Under the pieces are notes generated by a model that ran no database searches, had not been told where the DNA came from, and was given only the letters and a program-made list of their open reading frames with translations. A stretch of 64,000 bases of DNA from Iris pallida. Its lineage: Eukaryota > Streptophyta > Magnoliopsida > Asparagales > Iridaceae. Positions 11,696 to 24,713 of the stretch are shown one piece after another. The stretch is from positions 310,001 through 374,000 of the forward strand of contig JANAVB010005598.1 of the NCBI GenBank assembly GCA_029216955.1, written 5' to 3'. A program made the position numbers and the translations under genes. The number at the start of each line of letters is the position of its first letter. The stretch's first letter is position 1.

Positions 11696-12699
11696 GTATT
11701 GGTACTGATTTCTTCAAGTATCATTAGTGTAACAATTATTTCTTTTTCATCTATCATCAGGGACATAAATTTGGCTGCATGATTAATATCTGTTTGTATC
11801 AATTACTTGTGTGTTATTTACTTCGTAATTTGCTAAGCTTATTTCCATTGCATTACTCCAATGCTTCTTTCCTTGTTTATCACCAAGGTTCTAAATATTG
11901 GATATTCGGTTCTTTGCAATTGTGGTTTGGGCGTTTAGCACATTGGAAGCAATATATTATAATGTTGTATGTCCCTATCAGGCACCTGTATACTTGTATT
12001 CTATATCCATTATCTTAAAAAATTAACGCTAGAACTTTTCCATTTAGAAGCTAGATGATATTGATTATTAATGGCTTAATTGCAACTTGATATCTCAACT
12101 ATTCATGTTTTTCAACTTAATATCCTAAACTTTTTTTTTGGTACAACTTGATACTTTGAATTTTTTTTTTGACAAATCTATAGTTTTATCTCATCCTGAA
12201 AATTATAGACCCCTACATAACATGTTATTTTTCTTATGTATATTACATCAGGGTCCCAAGTTTCAAGAAATTGTTATATATATATTCTAAACAATCTCTT
12301 TATTAATTTATGCAGGTCGTTAAAGATTGATTATCACCAAGACAGCAGCTGCATATGCAATTGATCATCAGTTTACATTTATAGATTACTCTAGGTTTTA
12401 TGTACCAGCTAGTTTGGATACTCTTTATTTTATAAGTACTCAATATTACTTCTTTTCATGTTATATGTACTGAATTTTGTGGAGCAATATAATTACTTTT
12501 ATAGGGATTGATATAATTACTTTTAATGTTATTGTTGTCAATAATTACTTTAGATTAGTTGCCCTATATAAAGGGCTTTTAAAATTTGTGAATGATTAGT
12601 TCTGGTTTACATTGGAAAGTCGATGGGGGTGTTCTTGGAAGATGAGGACAATCATGCATACCCTCTTATATAAAAATTGTGTGATATTGTATTGTATGT

Positions 12700-13286
12700 T
12701 CTTGTGTTTATGTATAATGATTGACAAAAAAAAATACTCGTGGTAATATTGATTTGCCAGTACAAAACATATAAAGTGTACACTACAGTGACAACATTTA
12801 CATTCACTAAACATATAAGTATATAGTGACAACAATAAAAGTGTTACTGCAAGTGTTTTACAATGATGACATGTACTTGTCACTAAATATATATGTTTAT
12901 TGTGATAACAATAACAGTGTTACTAAAATTGTTTTGTGATATCAAATGTCGTCACTGAAATAATTTTTATTTTTTTGTCAAAAAAATTTATATTTATTTT
13001 TAATTACCATAAAATGCTACTTGTGACAATATTGTGCGTCACTTATAATATTTTTAGTGACGCATTTGTTGTCACAGAAAGTTTACTATCACTAACAACA
13101 TATCCTTATCACAATAGAGAACTTTCTGTGACAACGACTTTTGGTCGTCACTTATACTTTTAGTTACGGAGGTATAGGCTACGAAAATAAGTCGTCACTA
13201 TACTCGTCACAGAAGATGTGTTATGACGAGTTTCATAAATTCTGTGACAACGTTACATGTCACAGAAACCATGTTTTCGTGTAGTG
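12700..13286. repeat. CACTA 1 right subterminal and terminal repeats
   Basis: Dense GTCAC/GTGAC motifs in both orientations increase towards the right end, mirroring 4111-4530. The final bases CGTGTAGTG are the inverted CACTA terminus. Confidence 0.8.
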
Positions 13287-13599
13287 AGGGTTGCCAATGA
13301 TTAGCTTTTGGAGATGGCGGCGGCTTGGAGATTGGTCCATCTTGGCCATTCGTTTTAATTATGATGAATCTGGGCCATTAGGTGTAGATTGCACCAAATC
13401 CCATGAGCAATTAATGCTGATTGGAATAAATCTTCCTTGTACTGATCTTCTGATATCTGCGAATAAATCAGATCTATTCTTCTGCCACGTGTCCCAAATC
13501 TATTGGGATCTGACCCAATCTTTAATGGCAGCCAATCTGAGGAATTAATCGGTTTAAGACACGTGTCCTAGGAGCTGCTGGGGGGAATCTGGACCATAT

Positions 13600-14335
13600 G
13601 AATGTGAGCCGCATATGAATGTGAGCCGCATATGAATATGAGCCCACGTGTCAGGGCTGCGTGGGCAGTGGCCTTTACTTGAGTCCTCTAACCACAGAGG
13701 AGTAATCCTTGTGGGCCGCATAGGTATATATCCGCCTGGGCCGTATGGATATGATCTTCGTGAACCGCATGAGAAGTCCTCGTTCGATTCGCATGAGGCT
13801 TTCATGGCCTGAGCCGCATAGGATGGATTCACTTCTGAGCCGCATGGGAAGTCCTTTGCTCGAGCCGCATGAGGCTCCTATGGCCTGAGCCGCATGGGAT
13901 GGATTCACTTCTGAGCCGCATGGGAAGTCCTTTGCTCGAGCCGCATGAGGCTCTTATGGCCTGAGCCGCATAGGATTTATTCTGAGCCGCATGAGAAGCG
14001 AGCCGCATACGAATGCCCACGTGGCAAGGCCACGTGGCATTTTTATAGCTCTCGGGGGATTTGTGTCAGAGATTTCTTTCCTCTTCCCTAGAGGTTCATC
14101 ATTATGGCAGAGCCATAATTACCTGCCTTTGGTGTCAGGGCTGTCAACTTTTCAGAGGGGTCAGCCGTCATAGCAATTAATGCAGCGTGGGTGGAGGGGA
14201 GCACTATCAGGCCACGTGTCTTCTGAGCCGCATTGAATTCCCTGGGCCGTATAGCTTCCTATGTCGCATGACTCCCTGAGCTGCATGCGTTTTCTGAGCC
14301 GCATGGATCTTTCCTGGCCGCATGAATCATTTCCT
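13600..14335 (+). repeat. GCCGCATG motif array in solo LTR
   Basis: Twenty or so copies of GAGCCGCATG and close variants recur at uneven spacing, mostly 20-40 bp. The stretch 13830-13980 also contains a higher-order duplication of about 76 bp. The same motif array is found in the LTRs of element B. Confidence 0.85.
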
Positions 14336-14363
14336 TTAGTATTTTCCCTGCTTCTACAGTGTG

Positions 14364-14625
14364 GTATCACACCAGGAGACAAAGAAGGAGGCAGAGGAAG
14401 ACTCTCGATCTCAGACGAAGCTGTATCTATCTCTTGAATAGCAGAAGGTATAGTGGGACTCTCTGGTAAGCCTACTACTACTTCTTCAATAGTAGCATGT
14501 GCAACTACCTCCTAGTCAACGGGTGAGGTTACTACCTTCTGATCAATAGGAGACGAAAGTATGACCTTGGTTATCTCTGAAACTGTAGCTTCTCTTAGAC
14601 GATGGGCTCTAGTCATGGGTGTCAT
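14364..14625 (-). pseudogene. Gag N-terminus of element E
   Basis: The minus frame starts with ATG at 14625-14623 and reads MTPMTRAHRLREATVSEITK, followed by an acidic Ser/Pro/Glu-rich stretch with one in-frame stop (TAG). It runs into the solo LTR border at 14363. The basic MTPMTRA start is typical of chromovirus-type Gag proteins. The downstream part resumes at 3676 with a frame change. This start was chosen because it is the first ATG after the leader and the frame is open from it. Confidence 0.5.
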
Positions 14626-15752
14626 ACTGGAAGATAGATGGAACAAAAAATCATTTAAGGGTTACAAGGCAATTTATCATTCAATACAATTATGAAAGGT
14701 AACAATTTTTTATAAATGAGACAGGAGAACTGAACATAATGGGTTACTATTTCTAATACTAATGATACACTATAATCTTAGGACTTGAGCACATTTGCTT
14801 ACTGGTATAACTACTCTAGATAATGTACTAACACTCCTAGGGTTCTATTAGTTGGCACTAACATAATTCTCCCTATAGAATGTCTACCTCACTAGGAAAC
14901 ACTCTTAAACCCACAAGTTACACTTCCAATAATCTACACCGTTACCTAACTTGACATACTTATCTGCAAGTCACCAATTACAGCACTATTCAAAGATCCT
15001 CAGAACTAAGGATGGTGAGCCCTATAAGAACTGATCTATAGAAACTAGGGGTATCGATATCTTGAGCTAATAAGGTGATGGAACAGAACTTAGTGATAAT
15101 ATGGTTGATTGATAGAGACAATATAATAAAAACCCGTTTAAAATATCTATTGATAATCATACACGCCTTTCCGTAATAATGTTATCCAGAATTCTCACCA
15201 TTCTAGTAAGCATAGCTACGATAAATGATAGAATCCATGACTAAGGTATATACCACGATAGTTATGTTATCTAAAATTCTCACCACGCCAACCGGTATAG
15301 CTACGAGAAACTCTAAACTCCGTAATTAAGATAAGTATATCCAAAATCAGGCTCTATAACTTTGCCATGCCAGCTAGTATGACTGCAATAAACTCTAGAC
15401 TCCATAACTATAGCAAAAATTTACCTTTCCCACTGTCCTCATCAGGTATGCTATCAGGATACACCTTAATCTAGTCCACGAAAAACACCAAGAGTAAAAT
15501 TCGACAACAAATAAGGGAGGGTAGATGGAAACAAGTGGAAACAGATTTTTGGGATAGAGGTTATATTGAGATTCTCAGTGGTCATCCCATGAATCTCTCA
15601 ATAAGTCCAATTTGTGGTTGATTACTTTCATATTCTAATATCCTATTTCCTATAACCTATTGTAGGCTCATAGTAGTACAACTAAGCCGTTGTACTACCA
15701 CAATATTGCTCTATTTGTGAAGCTTGACCTGCATAGGCTACCACAAAAATGT
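14626..15752 (-). other. Leader of element E with primer-side block
   Basis: About 1.1 kb of non-coding sequence lies between the LTR edge and the gag start. The first 33 bases after the LTR (minus strand from 15752) include TTTTTGTGGTAGCCTATGCA followed by GGTCAAG, closely matching the same position in elements A and B. No TGGTATCAGAGC methionine-type site is present. Confidence 0.55.
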
Positions 15753-18045
15753 GTCACAATCCGCACCCAGAATTTGGATATGAATCGTCGGCATGCCCAG
15801 CCTATGCCGCAGAGTCGATGGTAAAAAGCTTTATAATCATAATATGATGGCAACCTCGCAATATATATATTAAACTCCACCGGGAGGATAATAACACATA
15901 ATCAGTGGATACTCAATCATAGCTCTAGATCGATGGAATAGAGAAAAAGAACTATAAAATCATAAATCCATAAAATAGTTAAACTCCAAACTACATGTCC
16001 ATCAGTGTCAAATATCAATGTCAACTAAATTAGAAGACAAATCTGGCTCAAACTAATCTAACTAAGCAAAAGCAGCTGGTCAGGTGCTGTAAAATTCCTC
16101 CTGTGACATCAGGTTAGCTCAACTATACTTCCTATATACATGGACCATAGTGCATAGGGTATCCGTCCTCATTATGCTCACCTAAAATGTTTAACCAATC
16201 AGGATGAAACTAGTACAATTCATTGAATGCAGTTCCAAATATATGTTAACGACAATAAGATAAAAGTTAGTCATAAAATACATGATGAGGATATCAAAGT
16301 AAATGTAATAGGAGCATGGTGAATAACGGGCAGAAAAATATATGATGACATGTAAAGAGGGTAGAACAGGAGAATAAACTATCTATGTAATTTGAAGTAC
16401 TCTTTCGATATGTGATCGGGTTGGGACAGTTACACCACAAGATCTACTTTATTTATCAAGGTCGACTGTGCAGAAAAATAAATATGGTCTAAGGTTTGAT
16501 CACATATCTATTTAGCACTTTCCCGTCCTGCCATAATATACTAGAAGAGGTATGACATGTAAGAAAATATGAAGTGCCATCGTGTAACGTGTGTGTTAGG
16601 AATCAACTATGTTATAACTGAACAACGTAATATAGGAATTAGCAATATTGAAAACAAACAATAAATGTACTCGTCTGGTGTCCTAAGCTGCTAGTACGGG
16701 TCGTGTACTACTCTAAGTCCAAGCAACATATTTTGTAAATTAACAAGGTCAATAGCCAAATTTATAAAATCAATATCACTCTTATCTAAGTATCTAATAG
16801 GTTTCTAACTTGGTAACCCATATATTTCTTTGGTGGGATTGCCCACAAGCATCACTATTATCTACCCGATACTTGTGTTTAACCTATCTCGAGTTGTACT
16901 TTATAACTTAGATCTATTTTACTTACAAGTCTATAACATATCCTACGTATTCGTCGACTAATTTTCTTATTACAACTAATACAAAGGGAAACTTTTCCCC
17001 ATACACAAACATGTAGTCATCTGTTTGGGACTGCCATACATGTATATGAGGATTTGATACCCCTTCTATTACTCCTGATACTGCTAATCCCCTCTTCACT
17101 CTTCCCCTTCATTCCTCTTTCTTCCTTTCTATCAATAGCACAACAGTGATGTCTACACAGGAACTCAAGACTACCCTCAGACCTCTACTTGATTTTGTTG
17201 TACCTTTCTATTGTTTTTAACTTCAGTAGGGTACTCCTACTCGTATCCAGGTTCCTTGGAGACTACTTAGCCATTAACACAAACCCAGGCACCATTAGAA
17301 CACCCTAATTTATAACGAGCCAATTCAATTTGCTTATTTACCAAATGCGATTGACACCTATAACCTTTCTTTAAAAAAGACACACACACCCTATGCTTGA
17401 CACTCTAACACAATTGTACACACATATATCCTTTCTAACAATACCTGTTGCTATCTGCCATGACTAACACTAACTACTGTCCTAATCAACTGATACTGGG
17501 TTCACATGTCTTCTGGAATCAAATCACCAAATCGCTACTAACAGTATTTTATTTGAATGTTACTAATACACTTTTGTCTTGTACCCTGAAATTCACTTGT
17601 GCATTGATACACTACTGAACCTCTATTGGTTTTCCATAGCTTATCCTCCAACAATATAGTCCCTACCATATGCAGGTACGCAAGCCCTTCGTTTATTGGG
17701 TATGCTACTGTTTAAACTTCTGACACCAGTTTGGCACAACTGATACACATCCTTTCTGCCTACTACCGTTTGCTCTTATATTGTATTACCAACCACTACT
17801 CCTTGGAACCCACCTGCCTACACTCTTCGAGTCTCCTTGTATCCCCACATGACCCCACCTTTTCTCTCACCCACCGATTTGAAGTCTGCCAATGGGACAC
17901 CCTTACTGTTACCTGCCGATATTCCTAGATACACCGTATTAGGTCTCTTATAATTCATATGCTGCTTGATTTTCCCAACCCTGTGATGGATATATGCACA
18001 TAAGTCATTCCTTCGACATCAACACAATCACCTAGTAGGCAATAA

Positions 18046-18048
<3 letters not shown>
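15753..18048 (-). repeat. 5' LTR of element E (right end not defined)
   Basis: The left edge TGTCACAATCCGCACCCAG (plus) is the LTR 3' end in the element's own orientation. It is homologous to the edge at 20407 (TGTCATGACCCGCACCCAG). Homology between the two can be followed patchily for about 1 kb (for example TACTCGTCTG near 16672 and 21408). The LTR start is not seen before the (TA)n tract, so the LINE may have inserted into it. No gene is visible in this stretch. Confidence 0.55.
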
Positions 18049-18567
<519 letters not shown>

Positions 18568-18569
<2 letters not shown>

Positions 18570-20406
18570 AAGGAACTTTATTGATGTATCAGGCGCAAAA
18601 TGCCGAAGCCTATACAAGTATACGCGACAAGCGCGAAAAGACTGCAAAAACAAAAAAAGGCCAGTAGTAACAAAAAAAAAAGCTGGCTGGCCCGGAGCCA
18701 AGGTTAGGTCAGCGCATTCCAGAAGCGGTCCGAAGAGTGTGCAGCGTTTGTTGATTTTTAGGATTTGTTGGAGGACTTCCCTGATCAGCTGTATGGGATT
18801 GTATTGGTGTCCTTCGTACCTATATTTGTTTCGATTCTTTCAGAGGACCCATATTCCTGCGGTTGTGACGATCTGATGCTCGTGAAAGGTACCACAGCTG
18901 GCGAGTAGATCGTTGACGCCCCCGGCCCGGTGAACCTGGACGCATCTGATAGAGAGGTTGGTCCACAACTGAGTGGCGAGGTTCCCGGTGAGCAGGATGT
19001 GTTCTACAGTTTCTGAATGGTGCTCAGTACGGAAATGGCATCTCAAAGCAAGGCTGAAGTCGATGGAGGTGAGGGAGTCATCGACTGGTATCTTTCTGCG
19101 GTGGGCTATCCAGATGAGAATGGACCATTTGTTGGCGATGCAGGAGTGCCAAAAAGGAGCGACCAACGGGGATGGCACGCCGGTGCCTCTCACCCCGATT
19201 ATGGCAGTTGCCATCATGAAAGTGCCACCAGACGTGGGAGACCACCACAGGGCGTCAGGGATCTCGTTGAGCTGGATATCAGCGGCGGCAAGGTCGGCCG
19301 TCGCCTCCGGCACTAGCCAATCTCAAACCCGGTCCCAAAGCCACCCTGAGCTGTTGTCCCATAAATCACGGCTCGTGTAATTTGGTGGGGCGGTCGAGGA
19401 TAGCTGAAGGACGATATTGCCGAGCCAACATTCGTGACATAGTGACGAGCTTCCATTAATAAGCTGCAAACGAATTAAGGGTTCTGCGAGGCGTCGACCC
19501 TGGAGGATACAACGCCAAGATGCGGAGGAGCGATTGTTGGCGACGGCTGTCGCAGGATGAGAATGCCTGAAGTATCTAGCCTTCATGAACGTTATCCAGA
19601 TGGAGTTATCTGAACGGAGCTTCCACCAAAACTTCATGGAGCAGGCGTCAATGATGTACGCTAATCTGGTAAAGCCAAATCCGCCCGCCTCGGTTGGTTT
19701 GGCCATCGTGTCCCAGCTGGCCCAGTGGTGCTTGTCTTTGCCGTCGAGATGTCCCTAGATGAAGTTGGCGAAGAGTGACTCTAATGAGGATAAAACCTTC
19801 TTAGAAGGGAATACACGGCCAGGGTGTAGATGGGTATAGAGAAAAGGACGTGCTTGATGAGAATTATCTTTTCGCCCGGGGAGAGGGTTGCATTGTGACA
19901 TCCCTCAATTTTGTTTTGATTTTGTTTACTAGGCCTGCGAAGATTCCCAAATTAGATTTACCATACACCAGCGGGCACCCTACGTAGGAGAACGATGGGT
20001 AAGCGATGGAGAAGGAGGTCAGGTTGGCGAGAGTAGCCTAGTGGTTCCTGTTGGTATTGTGGTGGGTATAGATGATGCTTTTTTCTGTGTTAATCCGTTG
20101 TCCGGAGCATCTGGTACATTTCTGCAGCGTTCTGCTGACCACCTCCACCGATCTGATGTCACCGGATGAGAAAATGAGGATGTCATCAGCGTATGCCAAA
20201 TGAGTGATTAAAGGGTAGCCAGTGGTGGTATAAAAATGGTAGAATCTGGGGTGTTAGCCATGCTATTTAGGTTTTTGCTGAGCGTTTCGGCTGCGATGAT
20301 GAAGATGGTGAATGTTAGAGGGTCGCCCTATCGGACCCCTCGGTTGGATTTGAAGAAATCGTCGGCTTGTCCGTTGATGATAGTGAAAAACCAAGAGTTG
20401 CTTATG
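18568..20406 (-). pseudogene. L1-type LINE fragment (reverse transcriptase to 3' end)
   Basis: Reading leftwards on the minus strand: a reverse transcriptase piece (TIINGQADDFFKSNRGVR, then HLAYADDILIFSSGD with the YADD site near 20182-20193); a linker with the LVNKI..KL pattern; a segment 19706-19323 (FGFTRLAYIIDACSMKFWWK); and the zinc-binding RT-associated domain in 19313-18840 (WHSCIANKWSILIWIAHRRK, with conserved His/Cys positions partly lost). The 3' end has AATAAA then GTTCCTTTGATA next to the (TA)n tract. Stops and frameshifts are frequent. Upstream RT and ORF1 are missing because element F begins at 20407. Confidence 0.85.
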
Positions 20407-21876
20407 TGTCATGACCCGCACCCAGTGTAGGGTATGAAAAGTGGGTACGTCCAGCCTACGCCGCAGTGTCGGCGGTAGAATGCTGTTCTAGGTCACAATT
20501 AAAACTAAATACAATATGATATACTCTCCGTATGGAGGACAATCAAAGCAGGATACAACTCAATCACCAAAACTAGAAGTAGCACGATAAGATAACTACG
20601 AATCCACAAGAGAAGTACAACAGAGAGAAATAAATCTCGGTGTTATCAACACCATCTCAAACAAGCATAAAATAAATACAACTGAAGACAACTGAAAATA
20701 AAATAAAAAACTCTAGCCATCTACTCCAACCTCTACCGTGTCTCATCTAGGCTAGCAGATAACCTCCAAGCTATCTGTAAAATTTATCAACAGGTCTAGT
20801 CAGGACGGGAGCGAGCACAATACATCTCACGCAGTTCATAATATGACAAGATATGTAAATATGCTATAGAGTAAGGTACATGAAACGCTGGGAAATATAT
20901 GAAGTAAAAGGGATGACTGTAAAGAAATATCTACTATAAGTAAAGAACTAACAGTGACTAGTGATGTAGAGTACAAGATAGACATGTGAATGGCTTGATA
21001 ATGAACATGAAAGTTCGCATATGACTACACTACTTTAGAATTATTCACATGACCATTTATACTTTCCCGTACCCCAATCAATACATAAGGATCGAGACAG
21101 GTTATGTTATTGCACATGATATCACATGGGAGCCCATAAATGGGTGCACATGAATGTAAACATGGGGGATCCGTGAATATGAGAGTACATGAGTTACGAG
21201 AGTGCACATTAATGGTGAAAGCACAGGAATACATGATGAAAGTGAAACGCACACGATATGATATATCCGATGCTCCCGAGGGGGATAACATCTCATGAAG
21301 GGATCCATATAGTACCAATCCGTGTTAACACTGTGACATTATCAAGTAAAGTAATCTAGAGCGTAAATGTAAATCCTATCAAGTATGAAACGGTCAGAGA
21401 ATGTACTCGTCTGATATCCTGAACAACTGATATGAAAAGATGGCCAACTGGAGTCATAGAGTCCTAGTTAGAGCAACACAGGTTATAAAAAGTTTAATTT
21501 ATATGGTAATTGAAATTATAATGCAATCTACATGAGTCTAAGTCAATTTAGGTCAAAGTCAACTCTTGATCAACTCTAGTCAACTATAAAGTCAAACTAG
21601 GTCAACTCTAGTCAACTGTAGTCAAACTAGCTAGGGTTGGGTCGACAGTGCTCAACTAGTCTAGGTTAGTCAATTTTAGGTCTAAATAAACTTAGTCTAT
21701 GCAAATCAGGTATCCAAGATAGATACTAACTCATAGCCTAAGTCACTTGCTAAACCAAGTACAAAACTAAATCATAAGCTAACAAGACACACAAACTTAG
21801 TCATATAATGTATATATATTATTCACATTCACAAATTCATATACATTGATATATATAGGAAAGCTATATATATAGG

Positions 21877-22022
<146 letters not shown>

Positions 22023-22189
22023 GGAGAGGTAAAAGAGTAAGTGAGTGTGTGTTTGGCATGTGTGTGAAAGGATATGTGTTAATGTTCTCATATTTAGTGA
22101 TAGGTAGGTGTATGTGACATGGGATATATGGTTTCAAAGGGTGTATGAATGCATGTGTGTAAAAGGTTATAGGTTAACTCAGTTTATAG

Positions 22190-22499
22190 AAATGCATACA
22201 TACATACTTACATTACATACTTGTATACATATATATCATGTATACATACATACATTACATACATGCCTACATACGTATCATATATGCATACTTGCATTTA
22301 TTCATGCACCTATACATACATACATAGATGTATACATACATACTTGAATACATTATATACTTGCATAAATTATATTCATATATGCATACTCTACATTATA
22401 TTACATTCATTCCTACATACATGTATACATATAATATATGCATACAAACTCAAATATTTAACTCAAAATATATATGAATACATACATTACATTACCTTA

Positions 22500-22587
<88 letters not shown>

Positions 22588-23130
22588 GCATACTTCAGTT
22601 CAGGCATTATATCCATTCACATATCATTAAGTTGCATACATATACTTATTTTTATTACCATATTACATACTTACATGCATCAATATATTATATACATTGT
22701 AGACAACATGTAAAAATAGAAGAGGAAAAAAAGAGAAAAAACTGAAATAGAAAGGAAAGGGAAAAAAAAATGTAAGAAAAAAAGGAAAACAGTGGACATA
22801 TACATGCTTGCAACATATATTCTACATTACCATACATGCTATCATTATATATTGCATTACATTATGTATGCATTATGCTTTTATATCTATCATTACATGT
22901 ATACCTTGCATTCATATCTAGCATTCATTATATACTTTCATGCATACATTGTATATCATTCTTTCATTCATGTATTTATGTATTGCTTACATACATTACA
23001 TTGATTGCAATCCTACATGCTTGCATTCAACTATATACATACATTAATGTAAAGAGGATACATATCATATATAGATCATTTCATTCATCTAACATATCAT
23101 GTATTACATACTCTACATTCATTTAATATC
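22190..23130. repeat. TACATA/CATTACA-rich zone with (TA)n
   Basis: About 0.9 kb is dominated by degenerate TACATACAT, CATTACAT and TATACAT words, with a TA run at 22504-22584 and a purine-rich patch at 22711-22795. Open frames here are low-complexity Tyr/Ile/His artefacts. Confidence 0.75.
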
Positions 23131-24713
23131 CATACTACATAGGCTCATAGGTTACACAAAATGCCTATGTCGTATAGTCACTCTTCTACCTAAAACAAAT
23201 ACTGTACCAATTGGGCCTTCACTAAGTTCTAGGATTAAAGTATGTCGTAGCCCTTCGTGTTAGCTTTCCGAAACTTCAAACGGATCGTATTTTTATGTCC
23301 GAAAGCTCCCGAAATCGCGAAAACGCCGAAACGCGTTTGTCTTTCGGACAGTTGACACTCAAATAGTTTTACAGAAAGTTTCAGAATGATTTTGGCTTAT
23401 TAAAATATATATTTGGAAAGCAAACTTCGATACGGTTCTTCTAAAAAAAATGAGAGATTAATCGGAGTTCTAAGCTAAAAGTTATGACATTTCAAAGTTA
23501 TTTTGGTTTATAAAAACGTGGATGAATATTATGACGAATTTGAGTTGTTTCAGACAAAAGAAACACATGTAGGCCAAGATACTTGGATACCAACATAAGT
23601 ATCCAAATGAAACTTATGCTAACCAACCTAACTAAGATCAATCCACTCTCTAACCATTCTAAAACTAAATTTAAATATCTATTTAAACTATTATCATACA
23701 TACATACACATGGGGTGTCCTAATTTGGGATCTATCAAGTAGGACACAAGACACATATCTAAAATCCTCAAGAGAGCTCCAAATGGCCTTAAATTTGAAT
23801 CTAAATAGGGTACATGCATGGGGGTGGATCCTATGGATTAAAAAATAACTAATATGTATAAGAAATCAATTTAGAGGGTTGGTTTTACCTATTGGGAGTG
23901 GAATCCCAATGATACTCCCAAGGACAAGGCTCCGACACGAAAATCTTCCAAAAAGGACACTCCTCCTTGCACTTTGCTTCAAATCTTTGCTAGCACCCTC
24001 CCTTGGTAGTATGGGAGGGTTGGATGGAAGTTTTGGTGGAGGGATGTAAGGATTTGGAGATCAAATCAAAGAGGGAAGCTCTCTAATTTGGGGAAGAACA
24101 CTTTGTGAAGGAAAAGAGGCAAGATGGAATGAAATGAAAGGAAGGGAGACTAACCTAGCTATAGTGGCTGCCATTAAACCCTATTTGGGCCTTGGAGGAA
24201 AGCCTAATAATGCCTCAACTAGTCCTCTTGGTTAATTTTAAGTTAGGTTCAAGTTTGGGATCAAAAGGGATAAATTTAAGCCTCTAACTTAACCAATCTA
24301 ACAAGTGGGATTAGTCTAAACTCACTAACTTAATTAATGGTGTTTGTGGGCCATAACTAACTAATCTTGGGATCCCGTCTACAGTCTAAGCTATCCAGGT
24401 CACTAACACAAGTCGGAACGAAACGAAATTCAAATCCGACTAAACAAATCCCGTAAAATTAATATTAAAATATAAAAATTCCCAAAGTATTAAAATATGA
24501 AAAAATAACCAAAATCATAATACATCAATTTAAATATTATTAAAATAATCTAAAATTTACCAATTAATCAAAATTTTAAATAATTCAAAAGTCATAAAAT
24601 GACCAAAATATTCTTAGCCTAAAAAGTTGTAAATAGTCATTCTAATCACATGGCTAGGTCCTCATGGTCATGGTTAGTCTCTAGGCTCAACAGTTCTAGG
24701 GTTCACTAGCTAA

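Larger units (their letters stand above)
4111..13286. mobile_element. CACTA 1, non-autonomous En/Spm-type transposon with host exons
   Basis: The left end is CACTACAAGAAA and the right end (read on minus) is CACTACACGAAA. The inverted repeat extends about 29 bp with mismatches. AGG flanks both ends (4108-4110 and 13287-13289), the 3-bp duplication expected for CACTA elements. Both subterminal regions are rich in GTGACA/TGTCAC motifs. No transposase (TNPD/TNP2-like) frame is visible in 9.2 kb. Instead the interior holds exon-like pieces of at least three host genes, all on plus, with splice-site-like borders. Long stretches between them (5670-8250, 10070-10830, 11700-12700) are AT-rich and intron-like. 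I infer a gene-capturing CACTA that needs transposase in trans. Confidence 0.88.
3682..14358. mobile_element. Solo LTR (about 1.5 kb) split by CACTA 1
   Basis: The sequence begins TGTTTGCCC at 3682 and ends CTTCTACA at 14358, with GTGTG on both sides (3677-3681 and 14359-14363). Removing CACTA 1 and one AGG leaves about 1,498 bp with TG...CA ends and no internal domain, which fits a solo LTR. The left arm (3682-4110) is non-coding. The right arm (13287-14358) carries a dense GCCGCATG array. GTGTG is low-complexity, so the target duplication is suggestive rather than proof. The insertion lies within the gag of element E. Confidence 0.6.
2737..15752 (-). mobile_element. Internal region of element E, interrupted
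   Basis: Element E reads on the minus strand from its LTR edge at 15753 leftwards. After subtracting the solo LTR and CACTA 1 (3682-14363), about 2.3 kb of internal sequence remains. That is enough for a leader, a short gag and a 3' tail, but not for pol. The 3' edge carries the GAGGAC...TTCT...AAGGAGGGTAGAT arrangement before TGTAAACCC, which is typical of plant Tekay/Del-type chromoviruses. No protease, reverse transcriptase or integrase is visible. I infer a non-autonomous chromovirus derivative. Confidence 0.6.

Noticed and set aside
4111..13286. Reading the kinase, dynamin and PRP39 pieces as one functional host gene
   Set aside because: They belong to unrelated families, contain stops and frameshifts, and sit between CACTA ends with a 3-bp target duplication.
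13554..14020. Minus-strand frames with MRLR and HAAQ repeats (also 39536-40207 and 43838-44360)
   Set aside because: They are translations of the GCCGCATG array read in different frames; spacers are not conserved as codons.
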